Position numbers and translations under genes: made by a program | Shown: positions 47,882 to 58,524 of the stretch, piece by piece | How positions within the stretch are numbered: the first letter of the stretch is position 1 | Layout: the number at the start of each line of letters is the position of its first letter | NCBI GenBank assembly: GCA_036013505.1 | Contig: CP107851.1 | Span: 3,357,501-3,421,500 of the forward strand | DNA: 64,000 bases | Direction: 5' to 3' | Source of the DNA: Streptomyces sp. NBC_00510 | Lineage (GTDB): Bacteria; Actinomycetota; Actinomycetes; Streptomycetales; Streptomycetaceae | Notes under the pieces: generated by a model | Told to the model about the DNA's origin: nothing | Seen by the model: the letters and a program-made list of their open reading frames with translations, nothing else | The model's database searches: none

Positions 47882-48181
47882 TCAGTCGTCGTCCCCGTGC
47901 ACCCGCTGCCGCGCCGACAGCAGGTCCACCTCGGGGCGCGAGGCCATCCAGCGCTCGCAACGTCCGAGGACGTCCTTGATGTGCCCGGGGTCCCCGGACA
48001 CGACCGCCACGCCGATCTCGGCCCTGCGGTAGAGGTCGTGGTGGTCGACCTCGGCGACGCTCACCGCGAACTTGCGGTGGAGCTCGGCCACGATCGGCCG
48101 GATGACGGACCGCTTCTCCTTCAGCGAACGGACGTCGCCGAGAAGCAGGTCGAAGGACAGCGTCCCTACATACATGGGCAT
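47882..48181 (-). CDS. DUF503 family protein (YlxP-like)
   Basis: 99 residues, MPMYVGTLSFDLLLGDVRSLKEKRS opening typical of the family (blocks GTLSFDLLL and SLKEKRSVIRPI). The family is found almost only between infB and rbfA and is thought to act in ribosome assembly. A second in-frame ATG lies two codons later. It is 42 bp from rbfA. Confidence 0.92.
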   Translation of the reverse strand: MPMYVGTLSFDLLLGDVRSLKEKRSVIRPIVAELHRKFAVSVAEVDHHDLYRRAEIGVAVVSGDPGHIKDVLGRCERWMASRPEVDLLSARQRVHGDDD

Positions 48182-48260
48182 CAGGTCAAGCCGACCTGTG
48201 GGGCCTCGTCGTGAACGGTGCGAACACCGTGAACAGCAATCACCACAGTAAAGGCAACGG

Positions 48261-48304
48261 CCGGGGCCGATCGACGGAATTTTCCCTCCGCCAACCGGCC
48301 CCGG
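48261..48304 (-). terminator. Hairpin after infB
   Basis: A 9-bp stem (CCGGGGCCG / CGGCCCCGG) with a 26-base loop that has its own short stem, 16 nt after the infB stop. It may partly terminate or stabilise the upstream message. Confidence 0.5.
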
Positions 48305-48319
48305 TCAGATGTCCCTCGA

Positions 48320-51300
48320 TCAGACGCGAGGCTTCTCGCGCAGCTCGTAGGTCGCGACGACGTCGTCGATCTTGATGTCGTTGTAGTTGCCGAGGTTGAT
48401 ACCGCCCTCGAAACCTTCACGAATCTCGGTGACGTCGTCCTTGAAGCGCCGCAGACCCTCGATGGTGAGGTTCTCGGCGACGACCTTGCCGTCACGCAGC
48501 AGGCGCGCCTTGGCGTTGCGTCGGACCTCGCCGGAGCGGATGAGCACACCGGCGATGTTGCCGAGCTTGGAGGAGCGGAAGACCTCGCGGATCTCGGCGG
48601 TGCCGAGCTCCACCTCCTCGTACTCGGGCTTGAGCATGCCCTTGAGCGCCGCCTCGATCTCATCGATGACCTGGTAGATCACCGAGTAGTAGCGGACGTC
48701 GACGCCCTCACGCTCGGCCAGCGACGTGGCGCGGCCCTCGGCCCGCACGTTGAAGCCGATGATGATGGCGTCGGAGCCCGCCGCCAGGGTGACGTCGGTC
48801 TCGGTGACCGCACCGACACCCCGGTGGAGGATGCGCAGGTCCACGTCCTCGCCGACGTCGAGCTGGAGCAGCGAGGACTCCAGGGCCTCGACCGAACCGG
48901 ACGCGTCGCCCTTGATGATGAGGTTGAGCTGCTGGACCTCGCCGGCCTTGAGCACCTTGTCCAGGTCCTCCAGGCTGACCCGGCGACGGGTCTTGGCGAA
49001 GGCCGCGTTCCGCTCGCGGGCGGCACGCTTCTCGGCGATCTGACGGGCCGTACGGTCCTCGTCGACCACCAGGAAGTTGTCGCCGGCACCCGGCACGTTC
49101 GTCAGACCGAGCACCAGGACCGGGGTCGAGGGGCCCGCCTCGTCGACGGTGTTGCCACTGTCGTCGAGCATCGCGCGGACACGGCCGTACGCGTCGCCGA
49201 CCACCATGGTGTCGCCGACCCGCAGGGTGCCGCGCTGGACCAGGACGGTCGCCACGGCGCCACGGCCACGGTCGAGATGCGCCTCGATCGCGATGCCCTG
49301 TGCGTCCTGCTCCGGGTTGGCCCGCAGGTCGAGCGCGGCGTCCGCGGTGAGGACCACGGCCTCCAGCAGGCTGTCGATGTTCAGACCCTGCTTGGCGGAG
49401 ATGTCGACGAACATGGTGTCGCCGCCGTACTCCTCGGCCACCAGGCCGAACTCGGTCAGCTGACCGCGCACCTTCGTCGGGTCCGCGCCCTCGACGTCGA
49501 TCTTGTTGACCGCGACCACGATCGGCACGTCGGCCGCCTTGGCGTGGTTCAGCGCCTCGATCGTCTGGGGCATGACGCCGTCGTTCGCCGCCACCACGAG
49601 GATCGCGATGTCGGTGGACTTGGCACCGCGGGCACGCATGGCGGTGAACGCCTCGTGACCCGGGGTGTCGATGAAGGTGATGGCCCGGTGCTCGCCGTTG
49701 ACCTCGGTGGCCACCTGGTAGGCACCGATGTGCTGGGTGATGCCGCCGGCCTCGCCCGCGACCACGTTGGTCTTGCGGATCGCGTCGAGGAGGCGGGTCT
49801 TGCCGTGGTCGACGTGACCCATGACGGTCACGACCGGCGGACGCGCGACGAGCGCTTCCTCGCCGCCCTCGTTCTCGCCGAACTCGATGTCGAAGGACTC
49901 GAGAAGCTCGCGGTCCTCCTCCTCCGGGCTGACGATCTGGAGGGTGTAGTTCATCTCGTCGGCGAGCAGCTGCAGCGTGTCGTCGGAGACGGACTGGGTC
50001 GCGGTGACCATCTCGCCGAGGTTCAGCATCACCTGGACGAGCGACGCCGGGTTGGCGCCGATCTTCTCGGCGAAGTCGGTCAGCGAGGCACCACGGGAGA
50101 GGCGCACGGTGTCGCCGTTGCCGCGGGGCAGCAGCACGCCGCCCACGGACGGGGCCTGCATGGCCTCGTACTCCTGGCGCTTCGCCCGCTTCGACTTGCG
50201 GCCACGGGCCGGACGGCCACCGGGGCCACGGCCGAAGGCGCCCTGCGTGCCACCGCGGCCACCCGGACCACCGGGACGACCGCCGAAGCCGCCACCACCG
50301 GGACGACCGGCGAAGCCGCCGCCGCCACCGCCACCACCGGCGCCGGCAGGACGCGGACCGCCGAAGCCGCCGCCACCACCGGGACGGCCACCGCCGCCAC
50401 CGCCACCGGGACGGCCGGCGAAGCCGCCGCCACCGCCACCGGGACGACCGGCACCGCCGCCGGGACGCGCACCGGGACCGCCGGGACGACCCGGACCGCC
50501 CGGACGACCCGGCGCTCCGCCGGCAGCGGGACGCTGCGGCATCATGCCGGGGTTCGGACGGGGGCCGCCGCCCTGCGGACGGGGCATGCCGCCCGGGGTC
50601 GGACGCGGACCGCCGGAGGCGGCACCGCCGCCGGGGCGCGGAGCGCCACCCGGACGGGGACCGGAGCCACCCGGGGCGCCACCGGGGCGCGGGCCGGACT
50701 GGCCGGGGGCACCACCCGGACGCGGCGCCTGCGGGCGCGGCATGCCGGTGGAGCCGGAGGTGAAGGGGTTGTTGCCCGGGCGGGGACCGGCCGGACGCGG
50801 GGCACCCGGACGCGGCGCCTGGCCACCGGGACGCGCACCGGGGCCGCCCTGGCCACGGCCGCCGTCACGCTGGCCGGGACCGGAGGGACGGGTACCCGGA
50901 CGCGGGCCGGGGCCACCGGGACGACCGGCAGCGGGGCGCTCGCCCTGGGCCGGACGCTCCTGAGCCGGACGCTCCTGGGCCGGGCGCTCCGGGGCCGGCG
51001 GGGCGGAGAACTCCGCCTGCGGCACCGGGGTGACCGGCGCGGGCTTGGCCGGGGCCGGCTTGGGACCCGGGGTCGGGCGCGGGCCCGGCGTCGGCGCGGG
51101 GCCACCGGCGGGCTTGGTAGTGGGGGCTGATCCCGTGGCCGGCTTGGGAGCCGGCGCAGCGGGACGGGCCGGCGCACCCGGAGTGGGGGTGACCGGCTTT
51201 GCGGGCGCGTCCTTGCGCGGCGCCGCGGGCCTGGCAGCCGAGGGCTTGGAGGAGGCGGAACCGCCACCGGAACCCTGCAGTGCGTCGGTCAGCTTGCGAA

Positions 51301-51427
51301 CAACCGGCGCCTCGATCGTCGAGGACGCCGAACGGACGAATTCGCCAAGTTCTTGGAGCTTGGCCATGACGACCTTGCTCTCAACTCCGAACTCCTTGGC
51401 GAGTTCGTATACCCGGACCTTAGCCAC
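48320..51427 (-). CDS. infB: Translation initiation factor IF-2
   Basis: GTPase that brings fMet-tRNA to the 30S subunit. 1035 residues. The short N-terminal IF2-N domain ([15 protein letters not shown]) is followed by about 350 residues of Pro/Ala/Gly/Arg-rich low complexity (GRPGGGG-type repeats, DNA about 50,200-51,250), then a second IF2-N motif, the G domain with GHVDHGKT (537-544), DTPGHEAF and NKID, and the C-terminal beta-barrel domains. GTG start at 51,427. The long extension is typical of Streptomyces IF-2. Confidence 0.97.
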   Translation of the reverse strand: MAKVRVYELAKEFGVESKVVMAKLQELGEFVRSASSTIEAPVVRKLTDALQGSGGGSASSKPSAARPAAPRKDAPAKPVTPTPGAPARPAAPAPKPATGSAPTTKPAGGPAPTPGPRPTPGPKPAPAKPAPVTPVPQAEFSAPPAPERPAQERPAQERPAQGERPAAGRPGGPGPRPGTRPSGPGQRDGGRGQGGPGARPGGQAPRPGAPRPAGPRPGNNPFTSGSTGMPRPQAPRPGGAPGQSGPRPGGAPGGSGPRPGGAPRPGGGAASGGPRPTPGGMPRPQGGGPRPNPGMMPQRPAAGGAPGRPGGPGRPGGPGARPGGGAGRPGGGGGGFAGRPGGGGGGGRPGGGGGFGGPRPAGAGGGGGGGGFAGRPGGGGFGGRPGGPGGRGGTQGAFGRGPGGRPARGRKSKRAKRQEYEAMQAPSVGGVLLPRGNGDTVRLSRGASLTDFAEKIGANPASLVQVMLNLGEMVTATQSVSDDTLQLLADEMNYTLQIVSPEEEDRELLESFDIEFGENEGGEEALVARPPVVTVMGHVDHGKTRLLDAIRKTNVVAGEAGGITQHIGAYQVATEVNGEHRAITFIDTPGHEAFTAMRARGAKSTDIAILVVAANDGVMPQTIEALNHAKAADVPIVVAVNKIDVEGADPTKVRGQLTEFGLVAEEYGGDTMFVDISAKQGLNIDSLLEAVVLTADAALDLRANPEQDAQGIAIEAHLDRGRGAVATVLVQRGTLRVGDTMVVGDAYGRVRAMLDDSGNTVDEAGPSTPVLVLGLTNVPGAGDNFLVVDEDRTARQIAEKRAARERNAAFAKTRRRVSLEDLDKVLKAGEVQQLNLIIKGDASGSVEALESSLLQLDVGEDVDLRILHRGVGAVTETDVTLAAGSDAIIIGFNVRAEGRATSLAEREGVDVRYYSVIYQVIDEIEAALKGMLKPEYEEVELGTAEIREVFRSSKLGNIAGVLIRSGEVRRNAKARLLRDGKVVAENLTIEGLRRFKDDVTEIREGFEGGINLGNYNDIKIDDVVATYELREKPRV

Positions 51428-51582
51428 TTCGCTCCTTCATGAGGTCCGGGGTGGTCGTCCGCCGGACCGTCGCTACTTCATGGGCGTACTCATCGCGTGC
51501 TCATCGAGTGCTCATCGCAATCTCGACCTACTTCCAACTCGCGGGGTACCTGGCCGCACGGTCGCCCGTACGGTCTTCCTGC

Positions 51583-51864
51583 CTACTCACGGTGTGCCTG
51601 CTCGACGTAGCCACGGAGGTCCGCGGTGTCCAGCGGTCCCCGGGCCCGGAAGGCCCGCGGGAACGCCCGGCGGCGGACCGCCAGGTCGAGACAGACGGTG
51701 TCGGGATGCACATACGCACCCCGACCGGGCAGCGTACCGCGAAGATCGGGAACACAGAATTCCCCGACCACCGCCACACGCAGCAGATCTCGCTTGGCCG
51801 TCCGCTCCCTGCACCCGATGCACGTACGCTCCGGGCGTGCTGGGTCATGCGTCCGGCCAGACAT
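51583..51864 (-). CDS. ylxR: YlxR family (DUF448) nucleic-acid-binding protein
   Basis: 93 residues with the family motif RTCIGCRER, GRGAYVH and the following basic helix (AVRRRAFPRAFRA). Lies between nusA and infB as in most bacteria. YlxR binds RNA or RnpA, and also acts as a nucleoid regulator, in studied species. Start ATG 51,864 (MSGRTHDPARPE). Confidence 0.93.
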   Translation of the reverse strand: MSGRTHDPARPERTCIGCRERTAKRDLLRVAVVGEFCVPDLRGTLPGRGAYVHPDTVCLDLAVRRRAFPRAFRARGPLDTADLRGYVEQAHRE

Positions 51865-51942
51865 CCTTAGTCTACCTCCCCGCGCCGACCTCACCCCTCC
51901 GGGTTATTCGACGCACGGTCGTTCCTCGGTTACCCGCCGGTG

Positions 51943-52929
51943 CTACTGCTCGGCGAGTTCGGTGTCGGGCCGGATGTCGATCCGCCAGCCCGTGAGCCGT
52001 GCGGCCAGGCGGGCGTTCTGCCCTTCCTTGCCGATCGCCAGCGACAGCTGGTAGTCCGGCACGGTCACCCGCGCGGAGCGGGCAGCCATGTCGACGATCT
52101 CCACCTTGCTCACCCGGGCGGGTGACAGGGCGTTGGCGACCATCTCCGCCGGGTCGTCCGACCAGTCGACGATGTCGATCTTCTCGCCGTTCAGCTCGGC
52201 CATCACGGCGCGCACCCGGGCGCCCATCGGGCCGATGCAGGCGCCCTTGGCGTTCAGCCCGGAGCGGCCGGAACGGACCGCGATCTTCGTACGGTGACCG
52301 GCCTCGCGGGCGATCGCGGAGATCTCCACGGAACCGTCCGCGATCTCCGGGACCTCCAGCGCGAAGAGCTTCTTCACCAGGTTGGGGTGGGTGCGCGAGA
52401 GCGTCACGGACGGACCGCGCACACCCTTGGCCACCCGGACGACGTACGAGCGAAGGCGCGTGCCGTGCTTGTAGTCCTCACCGGGCACCTGCTCCTGCAC
52501 GGGCAGGATCGCCTCGAGCTTGCCGATGTCGACCAGCACGTTCTTGGGGTCCTTGCCCTGCTGGACCACACCGGTGACGATGTCGCCCTCGCGGCCGGCG
52601 TACTCGCCGAAGGTGATCTCCTCCTCCGCGTCCCGCAGCCGCTGCAGGATGACCTGCTTGGCCGTGGTCGCGGCGATCCGGCCGAAGCCGCTGGGCGTGT
52701 CGTCGAACTCCTTGGGCTCGGCGCCCTCGGGGGTCTCCGACGGGTCCTCCTTGGCCCACACGGTGACGTGGCCGTTCGTGCGGTCGAGCTGCACGCGCGC
52801 GTTGCGGCGGCTGCCCGGCTCGCGGTGGTACGCGATGAGGAGCGCCGACTCGATCGCCTCGACCAGCAGGTCGAAGGAGATCTCCTTCTCCCGCACCAGA
52901 CCCCGCAGGGCACTCATGTCGATGTCCAC
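51943..52929 (-). CDS. nusA: Transcription termination/antitermination protein NusA
   Basis: 328 residues, the short actinobacterial form: N-terminal RNAP-binding domain ([18 protein letters not shown]), S1 domain (about 105-180, [13 protein letters not shown]), then two KH domains ([11 protein letters not shown] and [19 protein letters not shown]). The acidic C-terminal repeats of E. coli NusA are absent, as expected. GTG start at 52,929, 2 bp after the rimP stop, so translation is probably coupled. Confidence 0.97.
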   Translation of the reverse strand: MDIDMSALRGLVREKEISFDLLVEAIESALLIAYHREPGSRRNARVQLDRTNGHVTVWAKEDPSETPEGAEPKEFDDTPSGFGRIAATTAKQVILQRLRDAEEEITFGEYAGREGDIVTGVVQQGKDPKNVLVDIGKLEAILPVQEQVPGEDYKHGTRLRSYVVRVAKGVRGPSVTLSRTHPNLVKKLFALEVPEIADGSVEISAIAREAGHRTKIAVRSGRSGLNAKGACIGPMGARVRAVMAELNGEKIDIVDWSDDPAEMVANALSPARVSKVEIVDMAARSARVTVPDYQLSLAIGKEGQNARLAARLTGWRIDIRPDTELAEQ

Positions 52930-52931
52930 GG

Positions 52932-53456
52932 CTACGCCTCCTCCATGCTCTCGTCGCCGTCAGTATCGGCACCGGCCGGGTCCTTGCGACTGAATTCGAT
53001 CTCCACCCGCGCCTTGGCGATCTCGCCGAAGGCGGCACGGGCGGGTTTGGGCTTGCGTCCCTTGACACCCGGGACCTCCAGGTCGAGCCCTTCCTCGTCG
53101 ACCGCGAGGATCCGCGCGACCAGCTCGTCACCGGCGGTCGTCGTCAGCTTGACCAGCCGACCCTCGTTGCGGCGGAAGTGGCGCGGCTCGGTGAGCGGGC
53201 GGTCCACGCCCGGCGAGGAGACCTCCAGCAGGTACGCCGCCCCGCCCATGGCGTCGGCGTCGTCGAGGACCTGCGAGATCTCCCGGCTCAGCTCCGCGAG
53301 CGTGTCCAGCGGTGCACCCTCGTCGGAGTCCACGATCACCTGGAGCTGCCGCCGGTTGCCGGCGGCCGTCACCTTGACCTCTTCCAGTTCGAGCCCCGTC
53401 TTCACGACGAGCGGCTCGAGCAGCCCGCGCAGCCTCTCGCTCTGGGTGGTGCTCAT
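52932..53456 (-). CDS. rimP: Ribosome maturation factor RimP
   Basis: 174 residues. [20 protein letters not shown] opening, [14 protein letters not shown] signature and an acidic tail. Needed for 30S maturation. The start at ATG 53,456 (MSTTQSERL) is chosen over a longer frame. First gene of the rimP-nusA-ylxR-infB series. Confidence 0.96.
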   Translation of the reverse strand: MSTTQSERLRGLLEPLVVKTGLELEEVKVTAAGNRRQLQVIVDSDEGAPLDTLAELSREISQVLDDADAMGGAAYLLEVSSPGVDRPLTEPRHFRRNEGRLVKLTTTAGDELVARILAVDEEGLDLEVPGVKGRKPKPARAAFGEIAKARVEIEFSRKDPAGADTDGDESMEEA

Positions 53457-53590
53457 CCGGGTGACTCCTCGGCCGCGTGTGCTGTTGTGGTGGAAGGTCG
53501 CGTGTCGGGCCAAAGCCTATCGGTTCAGGCCCCGGAACGACGATTCGGCGCAGCGGAGGGCGCCGTCACGGCCCCCGGGCGTCGCGCGGG

Positions 53591-53596
53591 TACCCT
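53591..53596 (+). promoter_or_regulatory. Candidate -10 box of the lipoprotein operon
   Basis: TACCCT fits TANNNT, 29 bp before the GTG start and ahead of a GGAAGGG ribosome site. Confidence 0.35.
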
Positions 53597-53625
53597 CACC
53601 TGAGGTGATCACGGGAAGGGGCACT

Positions 53626-54162
53626 GTGCCGCTCAGCAACATTCCCCGCCGGCGCGCGGTCCGCGCCGCCCTCGTCCTGCCGGCCGCCGCCGGACTGCTC
53701 GGCGGTTGCTCCGACGGGACACGGCCCGAGGGGACGTCCGCGAAGGGTTCGCCGGCCGCCGACGCGACGGCGGCGCTGCGCAAGCGGGCCGCCCGGGACA
53801 GCGCGGCACTGCTCGCGCAGTACGACGCCACCGTCGCGGCGCACCCGGACCTGGCGAAGCGGCTGCGGCCGCTGCGGGCCGAAGTGGCCCGCCACGCCGA
53901 GGCGTTCGGCACGTCGGCACGGTCGGCGTCACCGTCCGCCGCGCCTTCGTCGTCCTCGCCGATGTCCTCCCCGTCGCCGTCGGCCTCGCCGTCCGTCCCC
54001 GCGGAGGCCGGAGCCGCGTTGTCCGCGCTGGCGGCGGCCGAACGCACGCTCGCCGACGCCCGGGCAACCGCGCTCCTGGACGCACCGCCCGAACTCGCCC
54101 GCCTGCTCGCCTCGGTGGCCGCCTGCGGCGCCGGGCACGTCCTGCTGCTCAAGGAGCACTGA
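53626..54162 (+). CDS. Putative lipoprotein
   Basis: 178 residues. RRRAVRAALVLPAAAGLLGGC is a basic, possibly Tat-type, signal with lipobox LGGC, lipidated Cys at 28. It is followed by an Ala/Arg-rich helical domain, a Ser/Pro-rich linker (about 100-125) and a further helical part with one Cys. No enzyme motif. GTG start at 53,626. Stop is 8 bp before the ferritin-like gene, so one operon. Confidence 0.85.
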   Translation: MPLSNIPRRRAVRAALVLPAAAGLLGGCSDGTRPEGTSAKGSPAADATAALRKRAARDSAALLAQYDATVAAHPDLAKRLRPLRAEVARHAEAFGTSARSASPSAAPSSSSPMSSPSPSASPSVPAEAGAALSALAAAERTLADARATALLDAPPELARLLASVAACGAGHVLLLKEH

Positions 54163-54170
54163 CCCGACCC

Positions 54171-54617
54171 ATGGCACAGCAAGCGCTGCTCAAGGCCGTC
54201 CAGGCCGCACTCTCCGCCGAGCACGCCGCCGTGTACGGCTACGGCATCGTCGGCGCCCGCGTCGGCGGCGAACTCGGCGAGCAGGCCCAGCAGGCGTACG
54301 ACGCGCACCGCGCCCGCCGCGACTCGCTGCGCCGTACCGTCGGCGACCTCGGCGGCGAACCCGTCGCCGCCGAACCCGCGTACGCCCTGCCGTTCGACGT
54401 GCCGGACGGCAAGGCGGCCGTGCGTCTCGCCGCGGAACTGGAGGACCGGGTCGCCGGGGTCTACGCGGACCTCGTGCGCGCCGCCGACGCCGATCTGCGC
54501 CGCGGGGCGGCCGACGCGCTGCGCGAGGCGGCGGTCCGCGCCGTGCGCTGGCGCGGGGGCAGCGTAGCCTTCCCGGGGCTGGCCGAACGCGCGCGGACGG
54601 CCGCGGAGAAGGTTTAG
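54171..54617 (+). CDS. Ferritin-like domain protein (DUF4439-type)
   Basis: 148 residues, four-helix pattern. The first helix ALLKAVQAALSAEHAAVYGYG has the family's Glu-His pair, and AELEDRVAGVYADLVRA is a later helix with Glu. Metal binding is possible but not proven. 23 bp before the kinase gene. Confidence 0.85.
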   Translation: MAQQALLKAVQAALSAEHAAVYGYGIVGARVGGELGEQAQQAYDAHRARRDSLRRTVGDLGGEPVAAEPAYALPFDVPDGKAAVRLAAELEDRVAGVYADLVRAADADLRRGAADALREAAVRAVRWRGGSVAFPGLAERARTAAEKV

Positions 54618-54640
54618 CACCAGGAGGGACGTACCCACCC

Positions 54641-55576
54641 ATGGCCTCGGCACCACAGCCCCAGCACCTGGAACCGCCCGAGCGGCTGGTCCGCACGGTC
54701 AGCGCCTGGGAGGGCGAGGCGGGCCGCGCCTGGCTCGCCGGCCTCCCCGAGCGCGTCGCGGACCACCTCGCGCGCTGGGAGCTGAGGCCGGAACGGGTGC
54801 TCTCCCCCGGCGGCCAGATCAGCATGGTCGTCCTCGTACGGCAGGCCGACGACACCCCCGCGACCCTCAAGGTCGGCCTCGTCACGGACGAGACCCGGCA
54901 CGAGCACGCCGCGCTCGCCCGCTGGGACGGCCGCGGCGCGGTCCGCCTGCTGCGAGCCGACCCCGAGGCGGGGGCGCTCCTCCTGGAGCGCCTGCACAGC
55001 GACGTGTCGCTGCGCTCGCTGCCCGAGCAGAAGGCGATGCTCGAGGCGTGCGCCACCCTGCAGCGGCTCTGGGTCCCCCCGGGCGAGGGGCACCCCTTCG
55101 TTCCGGTCGCCGAGCACACGGCGCGCCTGGCGGCACTGCTGCGGGAGCGGCGCGAGCAGCGTTACGTCCCGGAGGAGGCCCGGGCCCTGGTCGACGAGGC
55201 CCTCGCGGCCCGCGACGAACTGTGCGCGGCCGCCCCGGGCGAGGCCGTGCTGCTGCACGGCGACTACCACCACGGGAACGTGCTCGCCGCGGACCGCGTG
55301 CCGTGGCTGGCCATCGACCCCAAGCCGGTCGCGGGCGAGCCCGCGTACGACCTGGCCTGGCTCGTCCGCGACCGCCTCGAGACGCTGGTCGCCACGCCGG
55401 GGTCGCAGTCCGCGGCCCGGCGGAGGGTCGCCAAGCTCTCCGACTCCCTCGAACTCGACCGGGACCGCGTCCGCGGCTGGGCCCTGTTCCGGGCGGTCGA
55501 GGCGGGCGTGTGGGCGTTCTCCGTGGGCGACCGTCAGGGCGGGGAGTTGTTGCTGGAGTTCGCGGCCTGGCTTTAG
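54641..55576 (+). CDS. Aminoglycoside/hydroxyurea phosphotransferase family kinase (APH(6)-like)
   Basis: 311 residues. The kinase-like fold has a catalytic loop VLLHGDYHHGNVLAA and a metal-binding AIDPKPVAGEPAYDLAWL, and an N-terminal Lys in TLKVGLV. The IDPK signature is that of the APH(6)/hydroxyurea phosphotransferase family, which modifies streptomycin or hydroxyurea. The chromosomal role in a housekeeping region is unknown. Start ATG 54,641. Confidence 0.85.
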   Translation: MASAPQPQHLEPPERLVRTVSAWEGEAGRAWLAGLPERVADHLARWELRPERVLSPGGQISMVVLVRQADDTPATLKVGLVTDETRHEHAALARWDGRGAVRLLRADPEAGALLLERLHSDVSLRSLPEQKAMLEACATLQRLWVPPGEGHPFVPVAEHTARLAALLRERREQRYVPEEARALVDEALAARDELCAAAPGEAVLLHGDYHHGNVLAADRVPWLAIDPKPVAGEPAYDLAWLVRDRLETLVATPGSQSAARRRVAKLSDSLELDRDRVRGWALFRAVEAGVWAFSVGDRQGGELLLEFAAWL

Positions 55577-55582
55577 TTGTTG

Positions 55583-56209
55583 CCGGGGGTGCGTTCTGTT
55601 GGGCCCGGTCGTCATGTGCGGCGCCGTTGTGTGTTGCGGTTGCGGTTTCTCCCCCGCCTCCCGCCCGATTGCCCGGCGCGATCAGTGACCGCCTCGCGCG
55701 GTCGTTGTGGGTCGGTGCCGCGCCGGCGCACTCCCCCAGCCTTCGGCCGGGAGGACCCCCATGGGCGCACCCCGCCACACCCCCTCCCGATGTGTGGGCG
55801 CATGACGGCCGGTGGAGGGTGAGTGAGGCACTTGCGGCAACCCCGGACCGCCTCCTCAACCCCCCACCGGCCGTTGGTCGCCCGACGATACGGAGGGGGC
55901 GGGGGAGTTGGGGGCACCCCCGGCCGAAGGCTGGGGGAGGGTGGGCGTTCTGGACGCTGACGTGTATTTGTTGTGCGGCATCCGGGGTCCGACCTGGACC
56001 GCCCGCCATGCACATAAATATGCGGTCCAGAATGCCCAGCCCCGCAGGCCCCGACCCCGGCCCACCACCAACCGCGCGAAGCCCGCACCAACCGCGCCGG
56101 ATGGGGGTCCCCCCGGCCGAAGGCTGGGGGAGGGAGGGCGGGCGGGGAAACCGCCCGCCGCAGGCGCAACGCACCCGCACACGACAACGGGCCGCACGGG
56201 GCACCCCCG
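55583..56209 (+). repeat. Non-coding interspersed repeat element, copy B (about 630 bp)
   Basis: Same orientation as copy A 10 kb away. The left end (shared GCGTTCTGTTGGGCCCGG) is intact; the right inverted end is degraded and merges with the proS terminator. The three hairpins lie at 55,733-55,753, 55,917-55,937 and 56,110-56,130. The 95-nt core is at 55,943-56,037, with a different centre (GGTCC/GGACC). From about 56,086 for 80 or more bases it is identical to copy A. It fills the whole gap between the kinase and proS. Confidence 0.85.
55943..56037 (+). ncRNA. 95-nt extended hairpin core of element B
   Basis: The same outer 13-bp stem (GGGCGTTCTGGAC / GTCCAGAATGCCC) and A/T-rich inner arms as in copy A, with only the centre changed and the total length kept at 95 nt. 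Calling it RNA is inference. Confidence 0.35.
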
Positions 56210-56234
56210 CGTATCCGCTACGCGGATACGCGGG
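56206..56234 (-). terminator. Hairpin spanning the proS stop codon
   Basis: Perfect 13-bp arms (CCCGCGTATCCGC / GCGGATACGCGGG) with a 3-base loop made of the TA of the stop codon and one neighbouring base. It thus includes the last coding bases of proS. Confidence 0.6.
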
Positions 56235-57906
56235 AGACCGCGTCCGCGACGGACAACTCCTCGCGCTCCCCGGTGCGGCGGTCCTTGACCTCGACGATCC
56301 CGTCCCCGGCTCCGCGCCCCACGATGAGGATCGTCGGCACCCCGAGCAGCTCCGCGTCGGTGAACTTCACGCCCGGCGAGACGCCCGCGCGGTCGTCGAC
56401 GATGACCCTGACCCCGGCCGCGTGCAGCTTCTCCGCGACCTCGAGGGCCAGCTCCGTCTGCAGGGCCTTGCCCGCCGCCACGACGTGGACGTCCGCCGGG
56501 GCGACCTCGCGCGGCCAGCACAGGCCCTGCCCGTCGGCGGTCTGCTCGGCGAGCGCGGCGACGGCGCGGGAGACGCCGATGCCGTAGGAGCCCATGGTGA
56601 CCCGGACCGGCTTGCCGTTCTGGCCGAGGACGTCGAGCTCGAAGGCGTCGGCGTACTTGCGGCCGAGCTGGAAGATGTGGCCGATCTCGATGGCCCGGTC
56701 CAGCTTGAGGCCGGCGCCGCAGCGCGGGCAGGGGTCGCCGGGCTCGACGGTGACGACGTCGAGGTACTCGTCGACCTCGAAGTCGCGGCCGCAGACGACG
56801 TTGCGGGCGTGCGTGTCGGGCTTGTTGGCGCCGGTGACCCAGGCGGTGCCGGGGGCGACGCGGGGGTCGGCGAGGTAGCGGACGCCGGTGAGGCCCTGCG
56901 GGCCGACGTAGCCGCGGACGAGGTCGGGGCGGCCGGTGAAGTCCTCGGCGGTGACGAGTTCGACCTCGGCGGGGGCGAGGTGCTCGGCGAGCTTGCCGAG
57001 GTCGACCTCACGGTCGCCGGGGACGCCGACGGCGACGATCTCGCCGTCGACCTTGACGAGCAGGTTCTTCAGGGTCGCCGAGGCCGGCACCCCCAGGTGC
57101 GCCGCGAGGGTCTCGATGGTGGGGGTGTCGGGGGTGTCCACCTCCTCGAGGGCCGGGTGGTCCGCGCCCTCGACCGGGGGCACCACGGTGGTGACGGCCT
57201 CGGTGTTGGCCGCGTAGTCGCACGCGGGGCAGTCCACGAAGGTGTCCTCACCGGCCGCGGCGGGGGCGAGGAACTCCTCGGAGGCCGAGCCCCCCATCGC
57301 GCCGGAGACGGCGGAGACGATGCGGAAGTCGAAGCCGAGCCGCGAGAAGATCTTGATGTAGGCCTCGCGGTGCAGCCGGTAGGCCTCGGCCAGGCCCTCG
57401 TCGGTGGTGTCGAAGGAGTACGAGTCCTTCATCTGGAACTCGCGGCCGCGCAGCACGCCGGACCGGGGCCGGGCCTCGTCGCGGTACTTGGTCTGGATCT
57501 GGTAGAGGATCACCGGCAGGTCCTTGTAGGACGCGCACTGGTCCTTGACGACCTGGGTGAAGATCTCCTCGTGCGTGGGCCCGAGCACGTAGTCCGCGCC
57601 CTTGCGGTCGCGGAGCTGGAAGAGCAGGTCGCCGTACTCGCCGGCGCGCCCGGTGAGCTCGTAGTTCTCCCGCGGGAGCAGCGCGGGCAGCAGGACCTCC
57701 TGACCGCCGATGGCGTCCATCTCCTCGCGGACGACGCGTGCGACGTTCTCCAGCACCCGCTTGCCGAGCGGCAGCCAGGTCCACACCCCCGCCGATGAGC
57801 GGCGGACGTATCCGGCCCGGACCAGCAGCTTGTGGCTCGCGGTCTCGGCGTCGGCCGGGTCGTCGCGCAGCGTCTTGAGCATCAGCCGGGACATGCGCAG
57901 GACCAT
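56218..57906 (-). CDS. proS: Prolyl-tRNA synthetase
   Basis: 562 residues, bacterial type with the editing insertion. Class II motifs are visible: motif 1 region around [16 protein letters not shown], motif 2 around [18 protein letters not shown], motif 3 [16 protein letters not shown]; the editing domain (about 230-390) has ATLKNLLVK. Charges tRNA-Pro. Start ATG 57,906 ([10 protein letters not shown]); a second Met four codons later is an alternative. Confidence 0.97.
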   Translation of the reverse strand: MVLRMSRLMLKTLRDDPADAETASHKLLVRAGYVRRSSAGVWTWLPLGKRVLENVARVVREEMDAIGGQEVLLPALLPRENYELTGRAGEYGDLLFQLRDRKGADYVLGPTHEEIFTQVVKDQCASYKDLPVILYQIQTKYRDEARPRSGVLRGREFQMKDSYSFDTTDEGLAEAYRLHREAYIKIFSRLGFDFRIVSAVSGAMGGSASEEFLAPAAAGEDTFVDCPACDYAANTEAVTTVVPPVEGADHPALEEVDTPDTPTIETLAAHLGVPASATLKNLLVKVDGEIVAVGVPGDREVDLGKLAEHLAPAEVELVTAEDFTGRPDLVRGYVGPQGLTGVRYLADPRVAPGTAWVTGANKPDTHARNVVCGRDFEVDEYLDVVTVEPGDPCPRCGAGLKLDRAIEIGHIFQLGRKYADAFELDVLGQNGKPVRVTMGSYGIGVSRAVAALAEQTADGQGLCWPREVAPADVHVVAAGKALQTELALEVAEKLHAAGVRVIVDDRAGVSPGVKFTDAELLGVPTILIVGRGAGDGIVEVKDRRTGEREELSVADAVSRVSA

Positions 57907-57976
57907 GGGGGCTCTCCAGGGGGTTTCGTACCGTTGCGCCGAGGATATCGAGCCGTGGCGCGCTCCCGGAAACGCG

Positions 57977-58510
57977 TTATCGCACGAGGGGCAGGCGGGC
58001 GCCCATGACGGCGTACGGGCTGGCCGCGCTGGGGAAGTGCACGGGCCGGGCCAGATCGGTGTAGCCGAGGGCGCGGTAGAGCCGCCGGGCCCTGCTCTCG
58101 GTGTCGATGGCGGACAGGATGCTGCGGGGCTCGTCGGCGCCGTCGGTGATGGTGGTGATGAGGGCGCGCCCGATGCCGCGGCCCTGGAAGCCGGGGTGGA
58201 CGTGCAGCTCGGTGATGGTGAAGGAGTCGTCGAGCCACTCGTCGGTGCCGGTGCGCCGCAGGTAGGGCTCGACGACCGTGGACCACCAGTGGATCCGGCT
58301 GTTGGGCATGCCGTACACGAAGCCGGCGAGCCGTCCGTCGGGGGTGAGCGCGCCGAGCGCGCGGACACCGGGGAAGCACAGGTGCCGCAGCACGATCTGC
58401 CGGCGGATGGCGACCTCCTCCGCGCCCAGCCCGAAGGCGACCGCCTGGACGGCCAGCGCCTCGTCCACTCGTGCCGCCAGGTCGATCGGCTCGACCGCCA
58501 CGTCCTCCAT
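57977..58510 (-). CDS. GNAT-family N-acetyltransferase
   Basis: 177 residues. Acetyl-CoA loop [12 protein letters not shown] preceded by ITELHVHPG, with C-terminal [12 protein letters not shown]. Substrate unknown. ATG 58,510 is used; an in-frame GTG four codons upstream (58,522) would start 2 bp after the preceding stop codon and is equally possible. Confidence 0.85.
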   Translation of the reverse strand: MEDVAVEPIDLAARVDEALAVQAVAFGLGAEEVAIRRQIVLRHLCFPGVRALGALTPDGRLAGFVYGMPNSRIHWWSTVVEPYLRRTGTDEWLDDSFTITELHVHPGFQGRGIGRALITTITDGADEPRSILSAIDTESRARRLYRALGYTDLARPVHFPSAASPYAVMGARLPLVR

Positions 58511-58524
58511 GGGCGGCGACACTA

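Noticed and set aside
50200..51250. Dense short repeats that looked like a CRISPR or VNTR array
   Set aside because: They are codon-level GRPGGGG/Pro/Ala repeats in the IF-2 N-terminal extension; no uniform spacers.
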